Assembly (NCBI GenBank): GCA_030533415.1
Contig: JAUNJE010000033.1
Span: forward strand, 1-32,100
DNA length: 32,100 bases
Direction of reading: 5' to 3'
Origin: Eubacteriales bacterium
GTDB lineage: Bacteria; Bacillota; Clostridia; Oscillospirales; Oscillospiraceae
Each line of letters starts with the position of its first letter. The first letter of the stretch is position 1. A model generated the notes under the pieces. The model was given only the letters and a program-made list of their open reading frames with translations, made no database searches and had not been told where the DNA came from. Below, one piece after another: positions 15,495 through 23,418 of this stretch. The position numbers and the translations under genes were made by a program.

Positions 15495-17270
15495 TTACAT
15501 GTGGGTGTCGATCATGCCGCAGTAGGCGTCGATGGGATCGGTACCCTTGAAGGCCTCAGGACCCGCCACCAGCGCATCCACCAAGGCATCCATGGTATCG
15601 TCATTGGAATCATAGGTGTTGATGTAGGTCTGCAGCATGGGGCAGTCGGCCAGCATCGTGGGCTTGTTCACGGAAATGCCGACGACGGGCAGCTCATGGA
15701 CGTACCAGGGAATCTCACCGCCGCCCTTGGACATGCCGAAGGCGGGATGGCCATTGGCGACGTTGAACAGGGTAATGACCACATCCTGACCGGCGACAAA
15801 CTCGGAGATGGCGTTCTTGCCCGCAAAATACAGGTTCAGGTTGAAGGGCTTTCCGGCTTTGACCTCCGCCAGCACCTTGTCCAGGGGACTGACATAAATA
15901 AATGCGTCAAAGCCCTTTTCGATCAGGCGGTCACGGAGCTTCTCAGCGGGGGTCTTCTTGGGAGCCGCGCCGCCCATCGCCATGGCGGCCAGGGCAGCCA
16001 TGGGACCGTCGGCACCCTTGACCTGTACGATCATGACCCGCTTGGTCTTTTCGGGAGACAGGGGCAGGACGCCTTCCTGCTTGTACTTGACCAGGGTCAG
16101 GGCATCCTTGGAAATGGCGGGGGCCACGGCCTTGAACGCGGGATCCTGCAGCACTGCCGTCATGTCCTCGGCCTTGGGGCACAGGTCCTCCTTTGCCTTC
16201 TTGTTCAGTCCCATGGCGGCCTTCAGGCCCAGAATGCGGGTCAGGGCTTCCACCATACGGCCTTCGCTGATAACACCATTGCGGTAAGCGTTCAGCATAG
16301 TGGTAAAGTCTTCCTCAGGATCGTTGAAGAACAGGAACATATCGCACCCGGCGTTGATGGCGGCAGGCAGCATTTCGGCGCGCTTCATCTGGTTGGTCAT
16401 GCCCACCATGTGGGAGGCATCGGTGACCACCATGCCGTTGAAGCCCAGCTTACCGCGCAGCAGGCCGGTCATGATCTCGGGGCACAACGTAGCAGGACGC
16501 AGCTCCTCGGGGGTGATGTCGGGGTTCAGCTCCTTCATGTACTCGGGCATCAGAATGTGTCCGCCCATGATGGCGGGCAGGCCGCCGTCGATCAGCGTCT
16601 TGTAAACATGGCCGTAGGTCGCCATCCACTTTTCCAGGCCGAAGTGGTTGACATTGTTGGACATATGGGCGTCACGGTAGTCCTGGCCATTGCCCGGGAA
16701 ATGCTTGGCGCAGGCAGCTACGCCCGCAGTCTCATGGACGCCGTCCATATAGGCCTTGGACATAACGGCAACCAGCTCATGGTCATTGCCGTAGGCACGG
16801 GACAGGACCTCTTCGCATTCCCAGTTGTAAGTAATGTCGGCCACGGGAGAGAAGGCCATGTTGCAGCCGGTGGCGGCAATCTGCGCACCGGAAACCCGGC
16901 CCATGGCCTGGGCGTATTCCGGCTTGCGGGTAGCGCCGATCTTGACCTGGCTGGAAACAAACGTACCGTCAACACAGACGCCATTGCCGCCGGTCTCCGG
17001 GTTGCAGGCGATGAAAATGGGGATCTTTGCATATTTCTGCAGGATACGGTTCTGCTCCAGGACCTTGGCGCCGGGCATGCCGTTATAGCGGCAGCCGCCC
17101 AGATGATACTTTTCCATCAGCTCCCGCAGGTAGCCCTCCTCCTGGGACGCCGTCAGCTGCCAGAACAGCTGGCCCACCTTCTCCTCGTCGGTCATACCGG
17201 CGATGGTGCTCTCCACCCAGGCAATGTCAGCGTCACTGAGGTTATATGGCTTTGCTCTTAAATCGACCAT
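15495..17270 (-). CDS. Glycoside hydrolase family 3 (NagZ-like beta-N-acetylhexosaminidase or beta-glucosidase)
   Basis: 591 residues from the ATG at 17270; GGAAAGGAAATG lies upstream, and the longer open frame runs across the promoter. The TIM barrel (to about 340) contains KHFPGNGQDYRDAH (189-202), the His-Asp dyad pattern of NagZ-type enzymes though with Asn for the second His, and the nucleophile D284 in VVTDASHMVGM. A C-terminal alpha/beta domain follows (about 370-591). No signal peptide, so cytoplasmic. NagZ enzymes release N-acetylglucosamine from cell-wall fragments; other GH3 members act on beta-glucosides. First gene of a leftward operon with a HAD phosphatase and an esterase, under a clear promoter at 17341. 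Confidence 0.88.
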   Translation of the reverse strand: MVDLRAKPYNLSDADIAWVESTIAGMTDEEKVGQLFWQLTASQEEGYLRELMEKYHLGGCRYNGMPGAKVLEQNRILQKYAKIPIFIACNPETGGNGVCVDGTFVSSQVKIGATRKPEYAQAMGRVSGAQIAATGCNMAFSPVADITYNWECEEVLSRAYGNDHELVAVMSKAYMDGVHETAGVAACAKHFPGNGQDYRDAHMSNNVNHFGLEKWMATYGHVYKTLIDGGLPAIMGGHILMPEYMKELNPDITPEELRPATLCPEIMTGLLRGKLGFNGMVVTDASHMVGMTNQMKRAEMLPAAINAGCDMFLFFNDPEEDFTTMLNAYRNGVISEGRMVEALTRILGLKAAMGLNKKAKEDLCPKAEDMTAVLQDPAFKAVAPAISKDALTLVKYKQEGVLPLSPEKTKRVMIVQVKGADGPMAALAAMAMGGAAPKKTPAEKLRDRLIEKGFDAFIYVSPLDKVLAEVKAGKPFNLNLYFAGKNAISEFVAGQDVVITLFNVANGHPAFGMSKGGGEIPWYVHELPVVGISVNKPTMLADCPMLQTYINTYDSNDDTMDALVDALVAGPEAFKGTDPIDAYCGMIDTHM

Positions 17271-17340
17271 GGGAATCACATTTCCTTTCCATTGTTTCAA
17301 AATGAATATTTTCGCTGCTGCTTTACAGGGAATCATAGTT

Positions 17341-17369
17341 ATTGTATCAGACATTCCGCTTTTTTGCAA
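17341..17369 (-). promoter_or_regulatory. Promoter of the GH3 operon
   Basis: On the - strand TTGCAA (17364-17369), 17-base spacer, TACAAT (17341-17346), leaving a leader of about 65 bases before the start at 17270. Confidence 0.65.
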
Positions 17370-17427
17370 CAGAAAAAGCAAAAAAAGCGTTAATATATTG
17401 TTAATTTTATACAATTTCAAAAAAACA

Positions 17428-17456
17428 TTGTACCCAAGGGGTAAGTATGATACAAT
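17428..17456 (+). promoter_or_regulatory. Promoter of the ZIP transporter gene
   Basis: TTGTAC (17428-17433), 17-base spacer, TACAAT (17451-17456), start codon 29 bases further on. It is back to back with the GH3 promoter. Confidence 0.6.
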
Positions 17457-17484
17457 AAATTGAAAATACGGAAAGGAGACACCC

Positions 17485-18240
17485 ATGAAACTTGTAATTC
17501 TTACCGCCCTTGGCGTTGGGGGTGCTACCGTCCTTGGCGGTATCATTGGGTTCGCGTTCAAAAGTATTTCCCGCCGGTTCAGCGATATTGTGCTGGCCTT
17601 CGCGGCGGGCGTCATGCTGGCGGCAGCCGTGCTCGGTTTGATCCTGCCATCCGTGGAATACGGCGGAAAGCTTGGCCTTTTCTACGCCATTAGCGGTATC
17701 TTTACCGGCGCGGTATGCCTGAACCTGATAGACCGGCTGGTGCCCCACATGCACCATCTGGTGGGCGGGGACACGGAACCCCATCATGGCAATGCCAATC
17801 TGAACAAGGTGCTGCTGTTTGTAACCGCTATTGCCATCCATAACCTGCCTGAGGGCATCGCGGCCGGCGTCAGCTTCGGCTCAGACAACACCTCTGAAGC
17901 CCTGCTGATTGCGGGAGGCATCGCCCTGCAAAATATCCCGGAGGGCATGGTCATCATCGCCCCCATGCTGGCAGCGGGCATCAGTCCCCGGCGCACCTTT
18001 CTGTGCGCGCTGGTCACCGGGCTGATCGAGGTGGTGGGCACGCTGCTGGGCTATTTTGCCGTCACCCTTGCCACCGCCATTCTCCCCTTTGCCCTGGCCT
18101 TCGCCGGGGGCACCATGCTGTACGTCATCAGTGACGAAATGATTCCCGAGACCCATTCTCACGGCGATGAAAGCGGTGCGACCTATGCGCTTCTGGTCGG
18201 CTTTTGCGTGATGCTGATATCGGATGTATTGTTGGGGTAA
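17485..18240 (+). CDS. ZIP-family divalent metal transporter (ZupT-like)
   Basis: 251 residues, ATG behind GGAAAGGAGACACCC. About eight hydrophobic helices with the paired metal-site signatures HNLPEG (H119-G124, helix 4) and QNIPEG (N150-E153, helix 5). A His-rich loop (PHMHHLV, EPHHGN, residues 87-102) lies between helices 3 and 4, as in zinc importers. Proteins of this family bring Zn2+, and less selectively Mn2+ or Fe2+, across the cytoplasmic membrane. No Zur or Fur box is evident. The next gene begins four bases after the stop, so a bicistronic message is likely. Confidence 0.93.
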   Translation: MKLVILTALGVGGATVLGGIIGFAFKSISRRFSDIVLAFAAGVMLAAAVLGLILPSVEYGGKLGLFYAISGIFTGAVCLNLIDRLVPHMHHLVGGDTEPHHGNANLNKVLLFVTAIAIHNLPEGIAAGVSFGSDNTSEALLIAGGIALQNIPEGMVIIAPMLAAGISPRRTFLCALVTGLIEVVGTLLGYFAVTLATAILPFALAFAGGTMLYVISDEMIPETHSHGDESGATYALLVGFCVMLISDVLLG

Positions 18241-18244
18241 CGCG

Positions 18245-18634
18245 ATGCGGAAAGCGGATATTGTTCAGCGGCTGAAAGAGCTGGAATTTGACAAAAACGA
18301 ATACTGGGTCATCACCGGCGGCGCCATGGTCCTGTACGGTCTGCGGGAAGAGACCCATGACATTGATCTTGGCTGCACCAGGAAATTGGCGGATACGCTG
18401 GCGCGGCGGGGCTTTCCCGTTTCCCTTCTGGAGGACGGCACCCGGAAGATCCGCTGCGGAGCGGATGTAGAGCTCTTTGAGAACTGGCTGTTTGGCGAAA
18501 TACAATGGCTGGACGGGATCCCCGTGATTTCCCTGGAGGGCCTGGCGGAAATGAAACGCAGTCTTGGCCGGGAGAAGGACCAGCGGGATATTCGCTTGAT
18601 TGAAGCTTTTCTTGCGGAAAAGAAATCCCCTTGA
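18245..18634 (+). CDS. Nucleotidyltransferase-fold protein (AbiEii/DUF6036-like)
   Basis: 129 residues from the ATG at 18245, four bases after the ZIP stop, with only GGGGTAACGCG as ribosome site. The pattern ITGGAMVLYGLREETHDIDLG gives the GG ... D-x-D of the minimal nucleotidyltransferase fold. It lacks the extra C-terminal domain of full AbiEii toxins, and no antitoxin gene is adjacent, so a stand-alone housekeeping or orphan role is as likely as a toxin. The end, LAEMKRSLGREKDQRDIRLIEAF, is the usual helical tail of the family. Function not known. Confidence 0.75.
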   Translation: MRKADIVQRLKELEFDKNEYWVITGGAMVLYGLREETHDIDLGCTRKLADTLARRGFPVSLLEDGTRKIRCGADVELFENWLFGEIQWLDGIPVISLEGLAEMKRSLGREKDQRDIRLIEAFLAEKKSP

Positions 18635-18659
18635 GAATCGGACCGGAATATGGTATCAT
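18631..18659 (+). promoter_or_regulatory. Candidate promoter of the HAD gene
   Basis: TTGAGA (18631-18636), 17-base spacer, TATCAT (18654-18659), 31 bases before the ATG at 18690; it overlaps the stop of the gene before it. Confidence 0.5.
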
Positions 18660-18689
18660 AGCAAAAACAAAAAAGGAAAGGACATTCCC

Positions 18690-19331
18690 ATGGTACAAAA
18701 AACGATCCTCTTCGATTTGGACGGCACCCTGACGGATTCCGGTGAGGGCATCATCAACTGCGCCATTCTGGCATTGCAGCACTTTGGCCTTCCCATCCCC
18801 TCCCGGGAGGAAATGCGGGTATTTGTCGGTCCTCCCCTGCAGGAATCCTTTATCCGGCACGGCGTCCCCGCTGACCGGGCCGAGGAAGCTGTCCGCATTT
18901 ACCGCAGCCGCTACATCCCCATCGGTAAATTCGAGAATACCCCCTACCCCGGCATCCGGGAAATGCTGGAAGCACTGAAAGCAGACGGCCATAAGCTGTA
19001 TGTGGCAACCTCCAAGCCGGAGGCCATGTCCATAGAAATTCTGGAACATTTTGACCTTGCCCGGTATTTTGACCAGATCTGCGGCGCTACCATGGATTTT
19101 TCCCGCAGCTCCAAGGAGGCTGTCATTGCCTATCTTCTGGAACAGAACGGCAGGTCGGACAACACTGTAATGGTTGGCGACACCAAATTTGACATACTCG
19201 GTGCCGCATCGCACGGTATTCCCGCCATTGGCGTAGCCTGGGGCTACGGCGAAACCGCCGATATGGAAGCCGCCGGAGCCGCGGCCATTGCCCACAACCC
19301 GGAGGAGCTGCTGGAACTGCTTCGCAGATGA
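18690..19331 (+). CDS. HAD-IA hydrolase, phosphoglycolate phosphatase-like
   Basis: 213 residues from the ATG at 18690 behind AAAAGGAAAGGACATTCCC. Motif I FDLDGTLTDS (D9, D11), motif II VATSKPE, the catalytic Lys region SSKEAV, and motif IV MVGDTKFDI are all present, with the small four-helix cap between I and II typical of Gph and related enzymes. The reaction is hydrolysis of a small phosphate ester; 2-phosphoglycolate or pyrophosphate are likely but not provable. It has its own candidate promoter and is followed by 160 non-coding bases. Confidence 0.9.
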   Translation: MVQKTILFDLDGTLTDSGEGIINCAILALQHFGLPIPSREEMRVFVGPPLQESFIRHGVPADRAEEAVRIYRSRYIPIGKFENTPYPGIREMLEALKADGHKLYVATSKPEAMSIEILEHFDLARYFDQICGATMDFSRSSKEAVIAYLLEQNGRSDNTVMVGDTKFDILGAASHGIPAIGVAWGYGETADMEAAGAAAIAHNPEELLELLRR

Positions 19332-19397
19332 CTGTTTTCTGTGAAAGCTTCGCATTCACCGGAAATATTGAAATCCAGTGCCGCCGTAAAAGCCCCA

Positions 19398-19428
19398 TGC
19401 ACCAAATTCTTTCATCCATTTTGGTGCA
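19398..19428. other. Inverted repeat between the HAD and epimerase genes
   Basis: Perfect 9-bp arms TGCACCAAA (19398-19406) and TTTGGTGCA (19420-19428), 13-base loop, no T-run. It lies 64 bases before the epimerase start and could be an operator or RNA hairpin. Confidence 0.35.
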
Positions 19429-19491
19429 CTGCGGCAACGCACGGGGATTTATTGACAAACTATCCGCCACTGAAAAAGAAAGGGACCATTT

Positions 19492-20592
19492 ATGAAGATC
19501 ACTGCCATCCGTCTGGGACGCATTTCCGTTCCTCTGCGCACACCCTTCAAAACCGCGCTGAGAAGTGTCAGCAGCGTGGAGGATGTGATCGTGGAGATTC
19601 ACACTGACTGCGGCGCGGTGGGATACGGCGAGGCGCCTCCCACCGGGGCCATTACCGGCGACACCACGGGGGCCATTACAGGAGCCATTCAGGACCACAT
19701 TGCAAAGACCATCCTTGGCCGGGACGTGGAGGAATTGGAGCCGCTGCTGCAAGCCGTGCAGAAGTCCATCGTGGGCAATTCCAGCGCCAAGGCCGCCGTG
19801 GACATGGCGATTTGGGATCTGTACGGCCAGCTGTACCGCATCCCTGTGTACAAGCTGCTGGGCGCCGCCCGAAAGCAGATCGTCACTGACATCACCATCT
19901 CCGTCAACGACCCGGAAATCATGGTCCGGGACGCCCTGCTTGCTGTGGAACGTGGATACGACTGCCTGAAAATGAAGGTAGGCGTAAATCCCCAGCTGGA
20001 TGTGGCCCGGCTCAGTGCCGTGCGCAATGCCGTGGGCAGGGATGTGGTCATCCGCATCGACGCCAACCAGGCCTGGCAGCCCAAGGAAGCCGTCCGGCTT
20101 CTGAACCAGATGCAGGAGCGGGGCCTGGACATCGAGCTGGTGGAGCAGCCCGTCAAGGCCCACGATTACGAGGGGCTGAAATATGTCACCGAGCGCAGCT
20201 ATGTGCCCGTGCTGGCGGACGAGGCCGTATTCTCCCCTGAGGACGCCATGACCATTATGAAAATGGGCGCGGCCGACCTGATCAACATCAAGCTGATGAA
20301 GTGCGGCGGTATCTACAATGCCCTGAAAATCGCCTCCGCCGCCGAGGTCTTTGGCGTGGAGTGCATGATCGGCTGCATGCTGGAGGCCAAAATCTCCGTA
20401 AATGCCGCCGTCCATCTGGCCTGCGCCAAAAATATCATCACCAAGGTGGATCTGGACGGGCCTGTGTTGTGCAGCGAAGATCCCATTCTGGGAGGCGCCG
20501 TATTCGACGAAAAGCGCATTACCGTCTCCGATGTCCCCGGCCTGGGCATCCGGGGCATTGAACCGGGGCGGCTGGTGTATATCGGTGAATAA
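19492..20592 (+). CDS. L-Ala-D/L-Glu epimerase (enolase superfamily dipeptide epimerase)
   Basis: 366 residues, ATG behind AAAGAAAGGGACC. The capping domain and barrel carry the muconate-lactonizing subgroup signature: K160-M-K162, metal ligands D190 (IRIDANQAW), E218 (VEQP) and D243 (LADEAV), and the opposite base K267 (NIKLMKCGG). The C-terminal DLDGP and the GAITGD loop fit dipeptide epimerases such as YcjG and YkfB, which invert the Glu in L-Ala-D-Glu from peptidoglycan for degradation. Related muconate or o-succinylbenzoate enzymes are less likely given these motifs. It complements the GH3 enzyme 2 kb away in a cell-wall salvage theme. Confidence 0.88.
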   Translation: MKITAIRLGRISVPLRTPFKTALRSVSSVEDVIVEIHTDCGAVGYGEAPPTGAITGDTTGAITGAIQDHIAKTILGRDVEELEPLLQAVQKSIVGNSSAKAAVDMAIWDLYGQLYRIPVYKLLGAARKQIVTDITISVNDPEIMVRDALLAVERGYDCLKMKVGVNPQLDVARLSAVRNAVGRDVVIRIDANQAWQPKEAVRLLNQMQERGLDIELVEQPVKAHDYEGLKYVTERSYVPVLADEAVFSPEDAMTIMKMGAADLINIKLMKCGGIYNALKIASAAEVFGVECMIGCMLEAKISVNAAVHLACAKNIITKVDLDGPVLCSEDPILGGAVFDEKRITVSDVPGLGIRGIEPGRLVYIGE

Positions 20593-20654
20593 GCCCCAAA
20601 GGGGTGTCCGGTTGGAAGCCTGCTGGTTTGGTGCAGAGACGAAAGTATCAAAAT

Positions 20655-20683
20655 GGGGCGGCAGCAATTCTCGCTGCCGCCCC
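20655..20683 (-). terminator. Strong GC hairpin between convergent genes
   Basis: Perfect 11-bp arms GGGGCGGCAGC (20655-20665) and GCTGCCGCCCC (20673-20683). On the - strand it is followed by ATTTTGATACTTT, so it best fits the flavin reductase gene. A second hairpin with two mismatches lies at 20711-20745. Confidence 0.6.
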
Positions 20684-20776
20684 TTGGCTGCCTATCTGCA
20701 AAGCTGGGCAGGGCGGCGTGTGAAAATAGGTTTCACTTGCCGCCCGCTGGACCGGCTGGGTTTGCTATTTTGTCAC

Positions 20777-21280
20777 TTACTTCTCCTGCGCCGGAGCGAC
20801 TTTTGCATAGCCGTCCCATGCAAATAGTGCGTCCCTGCTTTCGTCTGCAACCATTTTTTCAATATTACAGAGATACATATAGTGGTCGCCACATTCAACT
20901 GTCTGTGCCAGAGAAACAACAAAAGCAATTCTTGAATCTTCTGGGATTTGAATATTGCTCCCTTCAACACTTTGCAGGGGAATCGGCATTTCCTTCATCT
21001 TGTCTTTCTGAGCGCCGTTTGCAGAACCATACGCCATTACCGCTTCTTTCAGACTGATACCCGGTGCTGCCAGAACCGCCTTTTTTGTTCTGCGGATATT
21101 CTCTCCGGAGTTTGCTTTTTTTCCCAGTGCAAATGCAAGCATGGGTGGGTTGAAGGAAGCATACATGAAGAAAGAAACAGGAGCCATATTGAGAGTGTCA
21201 TCCTCTTTCTTTGTGCAGACCAGTACCAACGGGTCAGGAGAAGTAATTGCTGTTGCTTGTCCGATGTTAATTTCTTTCAT
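20777..21280 (-). CDS. Flavin reductase-like FMN-binding protein
   Basis: 167 residues, ATG behind GGAAAGGATGGTCAAATT. The pattern of the flavin_reduct/flavoredoxin domain is visible: PLVLVCTKKEDDTLNMAPVSFFMYASFNPPM (start of the split barrel), then NSGENIRRTKKAVLAAP and DHYMYLCNIEKMVAD. Members bind FMN and move electrons between NAD(P)H or ferredoxin and flavin substrates. It is transcribed away from an HxlR-type regulator with 172 bases between, the usual arrangement for a redox- or electrophile-controlled pair. Confidence 0.88.
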   Translation of the reverse strand: MKEINIGQATAITSPDPLVLVCTKKEDDTLNMAPVSFFMYASFNPPMLAFALGKKANSGENIRRTKKAVLAAPGISLKEAVMAYGSANGAQKDKMKEMPIPLQSVEGSNIQIPEDSRIAFVVSLAQTVECGDHYMYLCNIEKMVADESRDALFAWDGYAKVAPAQEK

Positions 21281-21351
21281 AATTTGACCATCCTTTCCTA
21301 TGTGGAATGTTTTTTTCAGCGCAATCTTAATTGACTTTCACTGATATATTT

Positions 21352-21379
21352 ATTATACTAATTCCAGATTTAAGTTCAA
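21352..21379 (-). promoter_or_regulatory. Promoter of the flavin reductase gene
   Basis: On the - strand TTGAAC (21374-21379), 16-base spacer, TATAAT (21352-21357). Confidence 0.7.
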
Positions 21380-21400
21380 GTACGCAGATTATTTATACAT

Positions 21401-21420
21401 AGTACATTACAGTGTACTGT
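21401..21420. promoter_or_regulatory. Candidate HxlR operator between the divergent genes
   Basis: AGTACA-TTACAG-TGTACT (21401-21418) is a perfect 6-bp dyad, overlapping ACAGT-GT-ACTGT (21409-21420). It is just upstream of the -35 box of the flavin reductase and 33 bases before the hxlR-type start. HxlR regulators bind dyads with TAC/GTA half sites, so autoregulation is likely. Confidence 0.55.
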
Positions 21421-21452
21421 CACCCAAATTCAGGAAAGGATGCAAGGCTAAA

Positions 21453-21806
21453 ATGACATATGAAGAATTTACAAAAAGAGTAGGCAGTATTATATTAACA
21501 GAAAACGGGAATTGTCCAGTAACACCAGTAATCGCTATGCTGCAAGGAAAATGGAAATTACAAATCCTCTATGAGTTATGTATCAAAAGTCCTCTACGTT
21601 TTGGTGAGTTAAAGAAAATCTTAAATGGCATAACAAATACTATGCTTACCAATGCTTTACGGGAATTAGAAGCAGACGGACTTATATGCAGGAAACAATT
21701 CAATGAAATTCCGCCCCATGTGGAATATTCCCTCACGGAAAAAGGAACGGATTTATTACCTGTTTTCCATGCAATAATGGAATGGGGCTTAAAATATATA
21801 TCGTAA
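21453..21806 (+). CDS. HxlR-family transcriptional regulator
   Basis: 117 residues, ATG behind CAGGAAAGGATGCAAGGCTAAA. The winged helix includes CPVTPVIAMLQGKWKLQILYEL, LRFGELKKILNGITNTMLTNALRELEADGLI and the wing EYSLTEKG. C21 in NGNCPVTP sits at the conserved N-terminal Cys position that senses quinones or disulfide stress in YodB, CatR and QorR. These proteins act as dimers and often repress a divergent reductase gene, here the flavin reductase. Start chosen by ribosome site and conserved length. Confidence 0.92.
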   Translation: MTYEEFTKRVGSIILTENGNCPVTPVIAMLQGKWKLQILYELCIKSPLRFGELKKILNGITNTMLTNALRELEADGLICRKQFNEIPPHVEYSLTEKGTDLLPVFHAIMEWGLKYIS

Positions 21807-21872
21807 TCTCAAGTTCCTGTGTTCTTTACCACACATGTGCATTTCGTTACCACCTGTCATATATAGTTTTTG

Positions 21873-21901
21873 TTGAAAATGCCGTAATTCCATGCTATAA
21901 T
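21873..21901 (+). promoter_or_regulatory. Promoter of the DUF4180 gene
   Basis: TTGAAA (21873-21878), 17-base spacer, TATAAT (21896-21901), preceded by a T-rich stretch. Confidence 0.7.
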
Positions 21902-21969
21902 GCTTAGAGCGTTACCAACGGCGATAGCGCGGGATTTGGTCTGCAATTCATGGAAAGAGAGGTACAGGC

Positions 21970-22338
21970 ATGAAGTTTGAAAAAATTGATTGCGGCAGCG
22001 GAATTGTAGCTGTTGTGTCAAGCGAAAATAAAGTGATTACTGATGTCGATTCTGCGCTTGACTTGCTTATGTCTGCCAAATATGAAGCAGGCGCGGAACG
22101 TATCGTCGTGGATAAAAAACTGATAGCAGAAGATTTCTTTGTTTTAAGCAGCGGCTTAGCTGGGGAAATTCTTCAAAAATATATCAATTACGGCAGGAAA
22201 ATTGCTATATACGGTGACTTTTCTCACTATACAAGCAAGCCATTGAAAGACTTCATCTATGAGAGTAACAAAGGAAAAGATTTTTTCTTTGTGGCCACAA
22301 AGGACGAAGCACTCAAAAAATTAACTGAAACAATCTAA
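21970..22338 (+). CDS. DUF4180 family protein
   Basis: 122 residues, ATG behind GAAAGAGAGGTACAGGC. The conserved features VITDVDSALDLLMSAKYEAG, LIAEDFFVLSSGLAGEILQKY and LKDFIYESNKGKDFFFV match DUF4180 throughout and at normal length. The family is small, cytoplasmic and of unknown function, often placed near regulators; a STAS-like fold is plausible from the alternating strands and helices. It has its own promoter and terminator, so it is a single-gene unit. Confidence 0.85.
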   Translation: MKFEKIDCGSGIVAVVSSENKVITDVDSALDLLMSAKYEAGAERIVVDKKLIAEDFFVLSSGLAGEILQKYINYGRKIAIYGDFSHYTSKPLKDFIYESNKGKDFFFVATKDEALKKLTETI

Positions 22339-22385
22339 CAGATAAAATCCCCGTATCCAAAAGTTGTGTATTAACCCAGCGCTTC

Positions 22386-22417
22386 AGCGGTCATGCTCCA
22401 CAGCATGGCCGCTTTTT
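22386..22417 (+). terminator. Rho-independent terminator of the DUF4180 gene
   Basis: Arms AGCGGTCATGCT (22386-22397) and AGCATGGCCGCT (22402-22413), one wobble pair, loop CCAC, then TTTTT. Confidence 0.85.
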
Positions 22418-22435
22418 CCATGCTCAAATTTATAC

Positions 22436-22602
22436 TGATATTCCATTAAAAAGTTTCATTCGTCAGAATGGAACTTTTTAATAGGAAGATCATTATGAGA
22501 CGGGTTTTCGTGATTTTCTATCTCAAAAATCACGAAAACGGCAACGCCGTCAGACGGTGCCCTCTTTATAAAAATGTAATATTTTTATAAAGAAACAGTA
22601 TT
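22436..22602 (+). repeat. Structured intergenic repeat, copy 4 (most complete)
   Basis: Four hairpins in order: ATTAAAAAGTTTCATTC with GAATGGAACTTTTTAAT (22446-22482); CGTTTTCGTGATTTT with AAATCACGAAAACG (about 22505-22540); GGCAACGCCGTC with GACGGTGCC (about 22540-22562); TCTTTATAAAAAT with ATTTTTATAAAGA (22563-22593), ending AAACAGTA. It contains no credible gene and is the model for the other copies in the window. Confidence 0.85.
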
Positions 22603-22800
22603 AGGCGGTAAAGGACGGTTTTCTGTCTGGCTGCGTTTACCGCTTCCAGCACTATCATCATCTTATCGGCGGCGGTTTGGTTACGGCTGCGCCAGTTCGC
22701 CGCTGCTTAAATTATAATCCTAGTTTACCGTGCATGAGCATTCCCAAACCGCTTAACAAAACAATAAAACGGCATGACGTTGGCCATGCCGTTTTGCTTG
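22603..22800. other. Non-coding stretch with one terminator-like hairpin
   Basis: No supported gene. A perfect hairpin AAAACGGCATG/CATGCCGTTTT (22766-22776 and 22785-22795) is followed by GCTTGT on the + strand and flanked by A-rich sequence on its left, so it could terminate in either direction. Confidence 0.5.
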
Positions 22801-22862
22801 TATTGACGCCGTTAGGCGGTGTCTTCTTTGTAAAAATGAAACATTTTTATAAAGAAACAGTC
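22801..22862 (+). repeat. Structured intergenic repeat, copy 5 (last two hairpins)
   Basis: GACGCCGTTAGGCGGTGTC is followed by TTCTTTGTAAAAATG (22824-22838) and CATTTTTATAAAGAA (22842-22856), then ACAGTCTC. It touches the stop codon of the CarD gene and may end its transcript. Confidence 0.8.
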
Positions 22863-23369
22863 TCAGGCGTCCTCTTTTAATCTTTCCCGAATATATTTGC
22901 GCACCTGGTCGGATTCCATATTCAGTACAATGGAAATCTCACTGGTCAGCAGCTTTTCCGCGTCCCGAAGGAAATTTTCGTCACAGATGTGGCATTTTCG
23001 GCCTGCGGCAGCCTGGGCAGCCTTATGACGGTAGAGCGTTCGCACCATGCACATCAGCTTGGTGCGGTCACCGCTGTTGATCAGCTCCCGGTAAGCCTGC
23101 TTACGCTGGTTTTCATCCTTGATCCAACCGTCGGCGCGGACCTCCTCGGATTCCAGCATCGTCTCCAGCTCTTCCCGGGAGAGCATACGCCGCAGCTTTG
23201 CCATGGCGGCCGCATTCTGGGTGGGCACCAAAAATTTCGAACCGTCCTGCCCCACCGGCTCCAAGGCCAAATAGGTCAGGCGTTTTCTGTCAACAAGCCG
23301 TTCTTCCTGATCGACCACACGGCACACGCCGTGGATTCCATACACAACCGTATCTCCTACCTGATACAT
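22863..23369 (-). CDS. CarD/CdnL-family transcription factor
   Basis: 168 residues, ATG behind AGGGGGTAACATGGA. The N-terminal RNA-polymerase interaction domain is clear: MYQVGDTVVYGIHGVCRV and YLALEPVGQDGSKFLVPTQN (about 1-55), followed by an all-helical C-terminal domain with the basic and Trp-containing segments typical of CdnL. These proteins bind the polymerase beta subunit and steady the open complex at many promoters. A Cys pair (CHIC near residue 129-132) in the helical region is less usual and could be a metal or redox site; that is a guess. Single-gene unit with an extended -10 promoter. Confidence 0.9.
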   Translation of the reverse strand: MYQVGDTVVYGIHGVCRVVDQEERLVDRKRLTYLALEPVGQDGSKFLVPTQNAAAMAKLRRMLSREELETMLESEEVRADGWIKDENQRKQAYRELINSGDRTKLMCMVRTLYRHKAAQAAAGRKCHICDENFLRDAEKLLTSEISIVLNMESDQVRKYIRERLKEDA

Positions 23370-23418
23370 TCCATGTTACCCCCTGTAAAAAAGCCCAATT
23401 TCCCTTCATACACTATGT

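Noticed and set aside
14565-17261. 898-codon open frame on the + strand
   Set aside because: It is antisense to the HAD and GH3 genes, which have clear motifs. The His/Gln/Gly-rich product and lack of a ribosome site mark it as a shadow of GC-rich codons.
19123-20667. 514-codon open frame on the - strand
   Set aside because: Antisense to the dipeptide epimerase, whose active-site residues are complete.
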